A stretch of 64,000 nucleotides of DNA from contig WBMW01003269.1 of assembly GCA_013396635.1 (NCBI GenBank), positions 152,915 to 216,914 on the forward strand. The letters are read 5' to 3'. The notes beneath the pieces are model-generated. The model was not told where the DNA came from. It was given only the letters and a program-made list of their open reading frames with translations, and searched no databases. Both the position numbers and the translations under genes were made by a program. Shown one piece after another: positions 25,562 to 38,110 of this stretch; the stretch's first letter is position 1, and every line of letters starts with the position of its first letter. Origin of the DNA: Penelope pileata (taxonomy: Eukaryota; Chordata; Aves; Galliformes; Cracidae).

Positions 25562-28327
25562 CTGAAAATAAAAGCAGAGATCATTCTTATTACCCTGGAA
25601 TGGGCTTGGAATGTACACAATTTTCATTAACATACTTTTCACCAGAAAACAAAGTAAGCACTTAAAAGCAGTATCTTTTTTCCACAGTTAACTGTAAATG
25701 AAATTGCCTATTTAGAAGCAAAGCAGATCTCAAGTGTCCCTCTTCTTCCTCTCCCATCATCCTTTTTAAGTAGTTAAAAACTTCTGGACTTTAGAACTGT
25801 GGGAAGCACAGAATACACAACATGAACGAATAAGGTTTTGAGATCTACAAACCACAAGGAACAGCTGCTGCTTCAGAATAGTAGCACTGTCATTATTTCA
25901 GTACAATCTTCTGCCTCCTACCTGATAGAACAATTTAGGCTGTTGTTTGACAAATAATTTAAACTAGCCTATGTCAGCACTATCACCATCAGAAGTAGTT
26001 CTTTCCTCTCCCACCTACAGCTGTTGTTTGTGCTCTCCAGCTGCTCTGTTGCTTGTGCCAGCACAAGCACCTGAAGGACCATGCAGCAACGCTCATGAGA
26101 ACAAGCAGTTGGAGACAAAATAAGGGCAGGACAGCTTCTTGTAGTAGCTGCAGTGCCTCAAGTGCTGGCTTAAAGCATCTGCTGAATTACCACAGTAGTC
26201 TGTGCTTAAACAATCTTAAGTGGCCTTGCAGCCACATCGTTACTGCTCTCATGACTCCTGTGTGACTGCCCGCCCTTCAGCAAAGGGGAATCTTTTAAAA
26301 TTTCTGTTATGTTTAGCTGCATATATAGCATCCTATAGTTTGCAAATAGTTACTTGTCTTGGACAATGCTCATGCTGAGCATAGAAAACATGCACGTGTC
26401 ATGACTAATATTGACTAGAATTGAGGCAGACATTAAAAAATTACACTTTTTCATGTGAATTGCAGGAAACATTCACGTATTTCTAATGACGTAACCTAGG
26501 AGCAATGGGTCTACATTTCAAATATTTTAATAAGCTTTTAGAGAACATCTTGACCCTAAGCACCCTTGAAAACAGGAACACATACTTAAGCAGTTTTGCT
26601 GATATTCTTGTGTATAAAAATGTGCAGAATTAAGGATGAAGTTTGGTAGTTTCGTATACAATGAAATATTTGTTGGAAACACAAGTACCTAGTTTGCTGA
26701 TGTAAGAGGAAAACTTCCTTCTTAATGTTAATAAACTGAAAAATGAGCTGGAAATGTTAAATTTCATAATAATAGCACACTTTGATCTTCTAGTGTATAC
26801 CTGAAAGAAACATCTGTGAACTTGAGCCATGTGGCATTTCATTTTAGGAACGATAAACTTATTTGTTAACTGATTTAGTTATCCCAAGAGAAATCAAAGT
26901 ATCCAATGCTTAATTCATTTGCAATACATATTAATGTCATCTCAGAAGGCAGAATAAATTCAAAGAAGAGAAACAATTTCCAGTTTCCTGCAAAGGACTC
27001 CTCTAATCCTACAAGCGCAAGTGACACTCTTAAATGAAACGTCTGCTACAAGACTCAGAAAATATTACCAATGATTAATATCCTCATTTTCAACTACACA
27101 GTGAAAATTGAACTTCCTCTTCGCTGACTCAGCAAACTGCTTACAGGTGAATCTTTTAATCGATTTACTCACACATTCGGCTTTTAAATTAACAGTGGTT
27201 TCAAAGAGCTGGGATATCAGCTCATACCCTTCACAAAGCTCCGGCAAAGTTTTGTGAAGGATCTGATAACAGGGTTATGCAGGACTAGTTCGGAGCCAGA
27301 GTGTTGCTGCTGTTCTTTTTACATTAAGAAAATGCAAATCAGAGGACAGAACTCTGCTTCATGAGCATCTTTGCTGTAGAGAGAAACACTGCTGCCGTAG
27401 CACCTAGCACTGTGCCAGCACCAAGCTACCACCCGCTTGCTGTCTTGCCCTGTCTTCACGGGGCTGTGGAGCCTGGCTGGGCTCTGAGCCCTAACGACAA
27501 AGGTGATCCTGCACTGAAATTCAGAGCTAAGCACAAAATCACAACAGAGCTACTGGGAAGGATGGATGATGGGGTCCCCAAAGTGTCTTTCTCTCCATCT
27601 GAGACAAGGTAGAACATAACCTTGTAGAGAACAGCAGCTGTGTAAACACATATTATTATTCTATAGCGCATAATCGTCATGTAATAGACTGGCAATATAT
27701 CCTTCTTCTGAGGCTACAGCCTCCTAGGCCTATCACTGCTCAAACATTTAAACTATCTTATCTAAGAGACAATATGAATGAAAGTTAAAATAGGTACTGC
27801 AGATGCTGGTAGTAGATGTTAGGTTACAAAATCATACAGCAACAAAGACACTGAGTGACAGGTGTTCACCACCTCCGAAGACTTGGCCTGCTGTAAATCT
27901 GATTTTCAACAAGTATTTGACAAACAGAAATCAAAATTGAACAGAATATATAACAATATACTTTTTTAAAAATATTACAATAGTAGCTCCCCAAAAAATA
28001 AATCTTAGAAAAAGATCGTGCAACATTAACTTAAAAAAAAGTTTCAAGACGTTTAAAACCAAACCAGTACTGCAGATGTCTGTTCCATTGATGTAATATT
28101 ACTTAAAACAAACATTTTACATGCTTTCTCAGCCATTTCACTGTTTTTACATGATCCACCCAAATGTCTAACTGCTGTCTGGAACAATAGTTTGGAACAC
28201 TTCCAGATTACTAAGCTTTCTAAATGTTAAAATAACTAATATGCAGCATATGATGAATAAAAAGACATTGAGCATAGCACAGCCAATGCTCCTAAAGTAC
28301 TGACTTTACTCTAATGGTGATGTTAAA

Positions 28328-28480
28328 TTAATAATAGTACTTCTACACTTATGCAACACCTTTCAGCTAAAGACTTCAAAGTGCTTTACAAGCAATAATT
28401 AATTTAAATCATATATTGGCTCTGAGAGCAGATATTATATTACCATCATTGATTATCTCTGGAAACAAAGTAATGTAATA
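28328..28480 (+). repeat. Probable ancient amniote SINE/LINE-tail relic (MIR/CORE or L3 type)
   Basis: The plus strand shows AATAGTACTTCTACACTTAT, GCAACACCTTTCAGCTAAAG, ACTTCAAAGTGCTTTACAAG, CAATAATTAATT, and later ATATTATATTACCATCATTG and CTGGAAACAAAGTAATG. This follows the order of the widespread amniote tail 'agcacctttcat...caaagcgctttacaaacattaatta...tattattatccccattttacag'. The match is diverged and from memory, with no family verified. Confidence 0.55.
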
Positions 28481-28967
28481 TTCCAGACATTACATTAATA
28501 CAGTTGCAAGCCATTAAGATTTTATATTCAGGGCCCATGTTTCATGGAGCCTCTTAGAAGCTTGCTGTAGAATCCAGTAAAACTTGCTCTCTTTGAAAAC
28601 TTCTATCACACATGTATTTACCATAATTTATTATCTATTTGTAATATATTATTGAGGATTTTTTTTAAATTGTACCTCTGTTGTCTGCTTACTTGAACTC
28701 TGTTGAATTCTACTAGGATGTAATAATAACAGCTTAGTTACTGTGGTAACTATATTATCACAAGACAAGAAGTATGACATCAACAGAGGAATAAGTAAGT
28801 GTCAGAACAAAACTCTTCAGGAATTTTCATAATCAGTCTTCAAATAAGCACTTGAATAAAAACACAGGACAGAGAAATAAGGTCTAACACTTTCTTGTGT
28901 TGCAGGAGAATATCTCTTGGTGAATACTTTCATATATCTTCTTTCACTCCCTTCCTTCCTCCTCCAA

Positions 28968-28992
28968 AATAAATAAATAAATAAATAAATAG
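28968..28992. repeat. (AAAT)n microsatellite
   Basis: Six consecutive AAAT units, nearly perfect. Confidence 0.95.
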
Positions 28993-31900
28993 ATTTTTAT
29001 GTGTCTGCTAAACAGTTATCCCATACTAACTTCATCATACTCCAACAGTAACATCACAACTATTAAGAGCCACAAGAACTATAATACCACCATTTAGACC
29101 AACAATATTGCACCTTCTGCTGGACATAACTAAGAGGTACATTCATGGAACATGTTAAAATAGTTTCCATTTACATTATCTAAACCTGTGGGCAAATGTG
29201 TTACAAAAACATGCAGGCTAGCTATGCAATGTAATTGCTAACATTTGAAAAACATGTCTTACTCATCCTTGGCAGTAATTGCTAGCAGTCTCTTACAATC
29301 TTCTATAGTCTCTGAAAATCCCAAACCAAAGACCTCTCTCACCTAAGAATAAATCTCATCTTCCATTGTCTATTTTTGCTGTCACAATTACAGAACAGTT
29401 TAGACTCCAGGGCAAATGTATCAAGGAAAATGGCTTGTCCTTCATGAGCCTTTCCTTTGAAGTGCATCTCTTTGCTTTGATTCCACTTCTTTTTATAGCA
29501 GCAGCAGAGGCAGTCTTCAAAAGATCTGCTGGAGTGGTGCTATTTTTAACCCTAACCCTTTGCCTATAGGGTCCCTCTGCCAGAGGGAACAAAGGGACCT
29601 TTCTGCAAATGGTCCCCACCGTTTGGATCTTCACTCCACATGAGCCTGAATGTAATAAGACCCTGCACAATGGAATTTGCTGCATATAGGGACAGTGACA
29701 AGTTACCCTATAGTAGTGGGCTTCTAAGTTGACAAAAGTTCACAGTGATGACAGGGCTGCCTGCAGGCTCATAAGTAGAAGTGTCTACACCAGTAATGCC
29801 AGTGGTCCAATTTTCAATTTTCCATTTCTGTCAGGAAGATCAGAAAATATGAAAAGCTAAGATTTTGATTTTATCTCTTGACTCCAAAAGATGACCTACA
29901 GCATCAGGTTTGTATTGTCAATCCACATATGTATCAGAGCTAATTTTCTCTTTCACCTGATCCAGCACTGAAGGGATACTCTTCTGTGTGGCATCTCCTC
30001 AATGACTTTTCACATTTCAAGGCCACTCATTCACTCTTCATCTTTCAAGGATACTTAGTATACTTGGTCTAAACCAAAACCATACACCACAATTTTCTCC
30101 CTGGGCTCCCATCTGCTCCACAGAGAAGTTACACTTGTTGGTGTGTCAGAAGCCCTGCAGCTGGTGTGTGGCTTCTCCTGACACTCCTGAAGAGCACGTG
30201 CTCTTCTTAGCTCTGCAACCACTGGTATGGGGTGCAAGCGTGCAGGAGTACTTTCATATCTTGTGTAGTGACACAAAGTGAACAATGATACAATTCAGTA
30301 TTTGACATGCTCATAAATTAAGTTTAACACCGTTATCTCTGAAATAACTCACCGTTGGATTAAAAAAAAAAAAGATCCATAGAGATTATCAGTATCATAA
30401 GCTTTCTTTCAGCTTATACAACCTGTATTTGCATTGAATATTCCATTGCACTGCACTGGCATGTTGCAACATTTTGCACTAAGGTATTAAGCAAGAAAAG
30501 TTAGACTCAAATCCAACCTTGAATTCATTATAATGGAAGTTAAAATGAAGAAAATCTGAAGAGGTAAGGAGGATTTTCACTTGCAACTATTCCTCCACAG
30601 AACTGGCAGGTTCTCAATTTGTCTTAGAATATAGTCCATTACAAATTCACTGAGAGCAAAAAAGAGAATTTATATAAACAACTATTTCAATAACAAGTCT
30701 GAAAAATTAAATATTATCATAAAAAGTAATTATCTTTTTATACTTTACTCATTGTAAAAGCCTATTTATATACTAGAATATTTTCCAATTTTATTACCTC
30801 AGCTGGAACTCAGAAAACATCAGTCAAACAACTGAACAGGCAAATAGTATGGCCATTATGTTCTCAGTCTACACACAATCTTGGCTGGAAAAACCAAGAC
30901 GCAATCATTATCTACTTACCACAGTTATCTGTGGTATTTCTAAGCCACCAGCTACTGCAATATTCAGACATGAAAAAATGTTTTGTCATTACACAGTGTT
31001 CTTCAATCAACCATCTTGACTACATGACCTTAAACATACTGATGTTATATAAAGTCACCCATTAAAATACTAGCCTATTTAACCTTAAAATAACCAGGAC
31101 ATTGAAGTAAAAACTACTTAAAGTTAGGTCTTGATAGATACGTGTCTTTATATATGTTTTACTGGAATGTTTTCTGTACACCCAAAAATGAAACTGTAGT
31201 ATCACTGGAAATTTAAATTGTATATATTTAAGGTAGAAATCGATGTTTAATTCATGTCAGGAAAGTCTTTTGAAATCTTCCACAGCTTTACTTCTACTTG
31301 GGAACATAAAATTTTGCTAAAAATAAAACTTAGTGTTTATAATGGGAAACTTCTATAGGACATTATATGAAATATTTTAAAAGACACAAGCAAAACACCA
31401 TTATTTTTATAGAATAATTTCTGCACAACAAGGTTCCAACAATAGAATAGTGTATCAGGCAATCTACAATTAAGATGAAGCAGGTTCTGAAAAGAACCAA
31501 CATAATTGGAGAATGATGGACAGTATTCTTATCAGTAAAGGGGATAATTTACTCCAAAGTAACTTTGGAGCAGGAGCAAATGAAGCTAGTGAGCTGACAG
31601 ATCACGATGCTTGTAAAAGCAGCAAGGAAGTGATCTTTGAGGGTGTAAAGTAATTAGGAGAGTGCCTAAGTACAACCAGACAGTGACCTGTGCAGGCAAG
31701 ACTATTCATTAACAGATTAAGAAGGGAATGAGAATTGTGATGATGCAAAGAAAGGCATGACCTGCATGCAGAAGAGAAGAAAGAACGAGCAAGTCTAAAA
31801 GACAAGGACAGAGAGGTTGCTGAAGCTAAGAAGGTCAAGGGGGACATCAACAAACACAGCATAGGTATGAGTGAAGATGAAATCAGAGGAGGAGAAAGCG

Positions 31901-33525
31901 GTGGGGGAGTGGAAGTCATAGGCGTAAGATGTTTGATGTAAGGAAAGAGGATGGAGGGGAGAATGGAGAATTAAGTCTTGGTTCTCGCAGCAAGAACACC
32001 TCAGTTCAAGTTCTTCAAGGAAACCATTATTCTAGACTGATGGCGATGTAGCTGGTGGGTTTCAGGTGAGAAAAAGGGTGGGGGTAGGAAAAGGAGAAAA
32101 GATTTCAGGAAACTGAAAGTATATAGAGAAATACAGTATTCAGGTTAATTGTGAGATACTGCTCAGTTTGCTTGGCTGAACAGAGAAGCCTAAGTGCAGA
32201 TCATTTTCAGAATTAGATTCTTAAATCTAAATTTGAGAGGTAACATTAAAAAAAGAGCTCTGTGCTGCTATTTCACATGCAGACTTTTTTCAAAGGAACA
32301 GACTAGCAACCTTGAATAAATCTAATTCATATAGGAAATGCAGGAGACTAGGACAATCAAACGATGAATTTCTCTGAAACTAACTCTACCCACAGAGCTG
32401 GATATCTACTGTCATGGTGGCCGTTCCCTCTTATACGTTTATACATTAAGAGCTTTGTGGTTAAGCAGTCTCATAGAAAGCTAAGACTTGAGCCTCTTCT
32501 CAACCTGAGGACATTTAAACCATGATCCTCACAGCCCAAGTGAATGTTTCTTACTTATCCATAATCCATACTACTCAAGAACCAGACAGAGGTTACTTGC
32601 AACACTTTTTTCTTTTCAATCTGTACCTAAAATATGCGGAACGTATTGTTTGTAAACCATCCAGGGAACACATGAATGCATAACTTCACTTACAAATGCT
32701 TTAAATCAATAGCTAATCAGTAGTACAATGTCACGATTCCTTTAGCTGATGCTTTTTTGTGGATTTCTTGCATTTTGACAACATGTGATTCTTGATTTTC
32801 TGTCTGCAAATCATGATTATCAGATACACATCTCCACAAGGTTGCTGCTGTCCAGACTACTCTGTACCTTGAGAGTACTCTCATTCTAGTGAGCAAGGGA
32901 ACTATGCCATAAGTCTCCCAACTTTCTGGACGCGTGTTTAAAACTCCAGGCATGCTAGAAGTACACATCTATACTCAGCAAAGATGGCATCACATCTGAA
33001 GCACTGCAAAACTTGCATTACCTAACAAAACATCTCAAAAGGAGGGACATGCAGGGAATGGAGGAGGACTAAGAGCCTTGCACACCTGAGTTGTGCCCAA
33101 ATTCCATATTACATACAAATATGCTCATTTGGAACTTTCTAGAAACAGTATTACTTAGTAGTGAGTAAAAATACAATCAACACACTGGAAATCACCTCTG
33201 AAATACGTCAGAATGAATTAAATATTTCAGCAAAATGTAACAGATAAATTTCAATAAGAAATATCTGAAGTATAAAGCAAAAGTTTTACTCTCAAGCTGT
33301 AGACTTCAGTTACTGTTCACGGAAACACAGAGGTATTAAATTAACTACTGCAAGACTTCACCAAAATCCCTGGTTGAAAAATAAACATACAGAGGACTAT
33401 TAAAAAAGAGTCTATATAAAACCACCAAGCATCAGAACTATGTAGTTCACATAAACCATCTTCACATAAATAAGTGAAGATGTAGTAATATGTAAAAGTT
33501 GATAAGTTATTTATTTTGCATTTAT

Positions 33526-33547
33526 CTCCCCCCCCCTCCTCTCCCCC
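33526..33547. repeat. C-rich polypyrimidine tract
   Basis: Nine C in a row followed by CT/CCCCC on the plus strand; G-rich in the STAU2 transcript. Confidence 0.9.
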
Positions 33548-33732
33548 AAAATGGTGAAGATATTTCTAACTACAAATTTGAATGTAACCATATAATTGGA
33601 GTTTACACTAAAACCATATATGGACAAATGCTGAAATTTCTCATTACAGATTTAAGAAACTTTTGAATATCTATTTGCTTTTTTTTTTTCCTCCATAGCT
33701 TGTTTTCTACTGAGAACAATTGCAAGAGATCA

Positions 33733-33916
33733 AGTAACTTTGTTCCTTAGGAGATCATCTGCTCCTGCTGCTCCTTTGCCATCTGAAATCATAGTCATCT
33801 GTTGGTGACAATCTAACCATCTTCACAGTAACTAATTGTGATGTCACAAACAAATGATTATGATTTCAGGTGGTGAACAAACAGCAGGAGCAGATGTACT
33901 CTGAAGAACAAAGACT
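33733..33916. repeat. Long imperfect inverted repeat (hairpin-forming)
   Basis: The left arm at 33733-33810 and the reverse complement of the right arm at 33842-33916 align along nearly their full length. The alignment includes an identical CATCTGCTCCTGCTG block, an identical CTGAAATCATA block, TTTGTTC near the base and GTGACA next to the loop. The loop is about 31 nt (33811-33841). It is intronic to STAU2 and would fold on either strand. No transposon family was recognised. Confidence 0.85.
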
Positions 33917-35056
33917 GAAAAGTCACACAGGAACTCCTAGCAATAAAATGTTAGGCAAGAAAAACAAGGAGCCTGTCCTTTACAGAGAGGTAGGATTGTT
34001 CTGAATGTAATTGTTTTATCCTTAGTTTTTTAATATTTACTTTGTGGCCACTAAAATTGCTGGAAATAGATAAAGGAAATCTTGTCTACGAAAATTGAGG
34101 GTGGAGCAACAGAGAAAAACTATAGCAGTCATTTTATTCCTTTTTAGAAATATAAAATAAAAAACACTCAAGATTTTTTTTTTAGTTTTATATGGTTTTG
34201 TTCTTCATTTTTAAATACTTTTTGCCTCATCTACAGCTTCTCCTAGAACACATACTGCATGATATTTATGATTACCCCTATCCAGAAAAATAAAACCAAA
34301 AGCTGAATGTTCCCAATAGACTAACATTTGCATTAGGATTATTTATTTGTTTCACATCCTGTTTTTGTTGATACTTGCTTAAGTCAAATCCCAAGAAATA
34401 AACAAGCATCCTGTTGACAGTAAACATCTCCTACATGGGCTGTCCTATATGGGCTGCAAATGTTTGTGTCATGCCCCAAGAATATTGTCTTGAGCATCAC
34501 TTCCAGAAACATCAGGGAAAAATATCACTCATCTCTCTTGTTATTCCACGTGTGAAAAATGTCTAAGATATTCCAAACCAAGAAACAAATAGGTTCTTGT
34601 TTCAAGTCATCTTTAAGTTTGTGAAACAAAGAGGAAAGGTAAAGAAGTAAACCAATGGGAAGAAGCTTTGCCAATGAGTAGGAGGAACTGAAATGAAGTT
34701 TGCTGCAATGGTAGCTGCAGAAGTGCATAATAGAGGGGAGGGAACAGTAGTTAGTTTCCAAGAACATTGAACAGGAAATACTAAGAATGCATTGAGTATG
34801 TAAGAGGATGCAGACTGAAGAGTATTTCTCAGCAAAAATCAACTACACAATAAGGGCACAATGGAGTCTGTTCTTAAACTCTATTAAACACATAACTTAT
34901 GTTTTTTGTTTCCATTGTACTAAAACGTACAAATTAACTTTATTATTCTGGTTTTATTTCACACAGTTTCAGATAAAAATATAGTACTTAAAGTGCACAA
35001 AGAAAGAGTATTTGCCTGCCAAAGGGATCTGATGTGTGTTGGCCTAACAGGACATA

Positions 35057-35083
35057 GTAGTGGGCCGCAGCTTGGACACGCCT
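35057..35083 (+). repeat. Possible hAT DNA-transposon terminal inverted repeat
   Basis: The plus strand reads GTGGGCCGCAGCTTGGACAC followed by GCCTG. Its reverse complement starts CAGGCGTGTCCAAGCTGCGG, very like the CAGGGGTGTCCAA-type termini of hAT-Charlie elements. No partner terminus was found upstream, so this would be a fragment. Confidence 0.4.
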
Positions 35084-36747
35084 GATCTATGGTATAGAAA
35101 CTACTACAGTGGTTTTCTATGTATATACTTTAATAGAGTGCCAACTGATACAGCAGATTCATAAATCTATCAAAAAGACCATTTTAATTTAAAAATATCA
35201 AGAGCAATTTCAATGAGTAACTAAAAAAGAAGGCCTATTAGCAAGATGTTCAGGTAGAGGTGATTTCATGCTAACACTTTTAAAGAAGAAAAATGCATCT
35301 GTCTGTTTTCCACAAATCCTAGAGAAGATTATACAGTGAGAGACTGGTCTGTCCCCTACATAGTTGTAACAGATGGATTTTCCTCCTATGCCTTTATATG
35401 GACATTATAGCTAAGTTTTAGGTTTTAAAGAAAATACAATCAGAGAAGCTCTTGAGGTGGCAAACAGTTACACAGTAAAAATATACATGTATATGCTCGC
35501 TTATAGTATTCTGGGTTCATACCCTTCCTGTTTTGTGAAAGGATAGTGCAGTCCCTCTGAAAGCCAAAATGATACACTTTAATCAGCTGATTATCATTCA
35601 TGAGTCCTCTAGACTGGAAAAGGGAATGATGGACTCGAGGGATTAAGCACAGTGGTCTCTGAACAGCACTGTCAGAAAAAAATACGACTACTGATAAGAA
35701 AGGTACCTTTCATTTGATTTTCAGTTTACTTGAATATCACAAGAATGGAAATGAGAGCATCTAGGAATGTCTTCCATGCATTACAAAAGCAATCTAGACA
35801 GCAATGCTGTTTCTGTTCCACAGACTGTGGTAGATGCAAAAACATCCTTGAACAGCTCAATGTGTGAAAAAAAGTCCTTTGGTTACCACAGGTTTAAAAT
35901 ACAATTGTTGATCCTGTTTGAATGAGATTGTTGAAAGAGTTTGTCTTCACTCTCCTGTACATATCTTTACTACAACATATTGTGGGGATAGCAGAGAAAA
36001 GCTTGAGGTCTTATTTTGTTGTCACAAACTCCAGTACGTTAACATTTGAAGACGTTAACACTTGCAGATGTTTCACAGGCCACGTCCTTACTGATTTTCA
36101 CAATGCAAACTGCAATAATGTAGCAGTACTGGTGAGGATTGAAGATAGGGCTGGAAGGAAGCAATGAAGTTTTAGATCCTCTAATATCTTCACTTTTAGG
36201 AAAATACAGCGGCAAATGCTGAACCAAGATCATTTCAAGTACCGGCAACCTTTTTTGTAAATTGTAAATTATTCCTCAATTCTCCCCCAGGTACAGTGAC
36301 TGAGAAGACTTCATATATACTGGAACACTACTGAGTTCCTTTAAAAACTGCATTTAGGACTAAGTCATTCAGATCTCTATCAGCAAAAAAGACAGCTAAT
36401 GTGTGCTCATCTCTATTACAATCCACAGTTGAGGGAGACAAAATTTGAGACTCTTACGAAATTCAAAAATCAACACAGTTCTAGAGAACAACACAGTACT
36501 GATGGAAAAGTGATGGAAAAATCATTATTGATTTTTTTAAATAAGTAAATAAAAAATGTAGAAAAGGGTAAATAAAAATCTCCTTGTTCCTGCATTTGTT
36601 CACACCTATATTCACACATAGGACACTTAAGAGTTAACTTATCTAATTGCAAATTTATAGAAAACATTTCAATTAGCTTGAACAATCTAAATCCTACAGA
36701 GACAAAAAGAAATAAGAATAAATACAAATGTAGAAAGCTATACTTAC

Positions 36748-36808
36748 TGCTACTTGTTGGCTCAGGAAACCCAACATTCTGGCCGTTCCAACTCTTGTTT
36801 TCTCCAAG
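36748..36808 (-). CDS. STAU2: STAU2 short coding exon, linker after dsRBD4
   Basis: A 61-nt microexon-like coding exon: LGENKSWNGQNVGFPEPTSS plus the first base (A) of the next codon. It starts in phase 0 and ends in phase 1. The following exon begins CACCAAAG, and the two rejoin as Thr-Pro-Lys, matching the TPKGILHLSPDV context of STAU2. The acceptor is TGTTTCAG/CTTGG and the donor is AGTAGCA/GTAAGTA, a consensus donor. The peptide lies in the linker between dsRBD4 and the C-terminal module; no catalytic or binding residues are evident. Skipping this 61-nt exon would shift the frame, so it is probably constitutive. Confidence 0.93.
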
Positions 36809-37730
36809 CTGAAACAGGTAGAAAGAGACAAATTAGTAAAGGTCAAACTACTCCTTAAACAGAACATTCATATTTATAAATTTGGCTGAAAGATTCTAAA
36901 AAGGATGACTTGGGATTGCCACATCTGCTCACAAGTCTTTGCTAACAAATCTTAATTTTGGTCTAAAATAGATTATTTGAGGAATGTACTCTACATTAAT
37001 AAACATTAATAACTATTGCCTAACACTGAAATATAAATATTTCCCAAAGGATTAGGCTCTACTCAATGTTACCAAATCAGACTTAGAATCAAATGTTACA
37101 AGCAGCTCTCAACTGAAAATATACACAAAGAACAGAGAAAGTATGTTCTAAAACAAGAAGATCCTAATATCTGCCTACAAAGGAATGCATAAATACTACA
37201 AAATACTTTGCGCATAATTTTAAAATATTTACTTGCTAGGAATCCATTTAGTTACTGTAGTAGAAGCAAAATAGATTCTGACACTCCAAATTTAATAAAA
37301 GTTCCAATGTATTCTGACCAAAAAAAAGAGACTTTTTCTTGCATTAACTTTGTTTTACAGATCCACAGCATTTTGATATGGTAATAAGAGCCCCAAATCC
37401 AGATGGCACTTCTGTCCCTCCTGCTCTATGCGCAGAGCCACCGTTTAGTTTGAGAACTAAATTTTCTTAATCTATGCAAACTGTCATGTTCATCTGCTTT
37501 ACATGTTCATTCTACTATATAGAGAAGATTAATTCAGATGTTCTAAAGATATTTTATGTCTTTAAGCCCTACAAAGCTAAAAAAAATTGCACTACTTTGA
37601 ATATTCCCATTTCATAAAACTTGAGTACTGCACATTTTGTGTATAAAATATGATATTTGATCATTGTGGTCAGAATAATATTTGGCCGTTGTGCTTTACT
37701 GCATCAATCATAAGATACCTACTTCTGCAA

Positions 37731-37788
37731 GTATTTTTTTTTTTTTTTTTAAGANNNNNNNNNNNNNNNNNNNNNNNNNNNNNNNNNG

Positions 37789-37822
<34 letters not shown>

Positions 37823-37826
37823 TACA
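37731..37826. repeat. Poly-T, 33-N assembly gap, (TA)n and (CA)n block
   Basis: On the plus strand: a T run ending at 37750, AAGA, N at 37755-37787, then alternating TA to about 37806 and alternating CA to about 37822. The gap probably reflects a repeat the assembly could not size, and the true length is unknown. It abuts the LTR fragment. Confidence 0.95.
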
Positions 37827-38110
37827 CAAAAAATAGTTGATACAAAGTGCAAGGGCTCACCACCCATACTCAGCCAGCAGCAGCCCCCCCCCAGCTAACC
37901 CCCTTCTCTAAAGTCCTATAATGTCATATGGTATGGAATAGCTCTTTGGTCAGGTTGGGTCAGCTGCCCTGGTCCTGTCCCCTCCCAGTTCCCAGCTTCT
38001 TGTGCCCCCCCCCGACACTTTGCTGGCAGAAGAATACAAGAAGCTGAGGAACTGAGAATGTCCTTGGCTCTGTTCAACACTGCCAGGTGTTAGCAGTTTT
38101 GTTTTTCTTC
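37827..38110 (-). repeat. Endogenous retrovirus LTR fragment, minus strand
   Basis: Read on the minus strand it gives CAGTGTTGAACAGAGCCAAG, GGCACAAGAAGCTGGGAACT, GACCAGGGCAGCTGACCCAA, CTATTCCATACCATATGACA, followed by GGGGGGGCTGCTGCTGGCTG and GGTGGTGAGCCCTTGCACTT. These blocks follow the order of the same avian LTR superfamily as the 17.6-18.6 kb copies but with a different 3' half. It is interrupted distally by a CA/TA microsatellite and the N gap, so its true 3' end cannot be seen. Confidence 0.75.

Larger units (their letters stand above)
25562..36747 (-). other. STAU2: STAU2 intron (about 11.2 kb)
   Basis: Bounded by the donor of the 61-nt exon (GTAAGTA) and the acceptor TTATTTTCAG of the 308-nt exon. 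It holds a probable ancient SINE near 28.4 kb, an (AAAT)n tract at 28.97 kb, a purine-rich block at 31.6-32.1 kb, the long inverted repeat at 33.73-33.92 kb and a hAT-like terminus near 35.07 kb. The rest is AT-rich sequence without recognisable genes. Confidence 0.9.

Noticed and set aside
29545..29560. Telomere-like AACCCTAACCCT
   Set aside because: Only two units, too short to mean an interstitial telomeric array.
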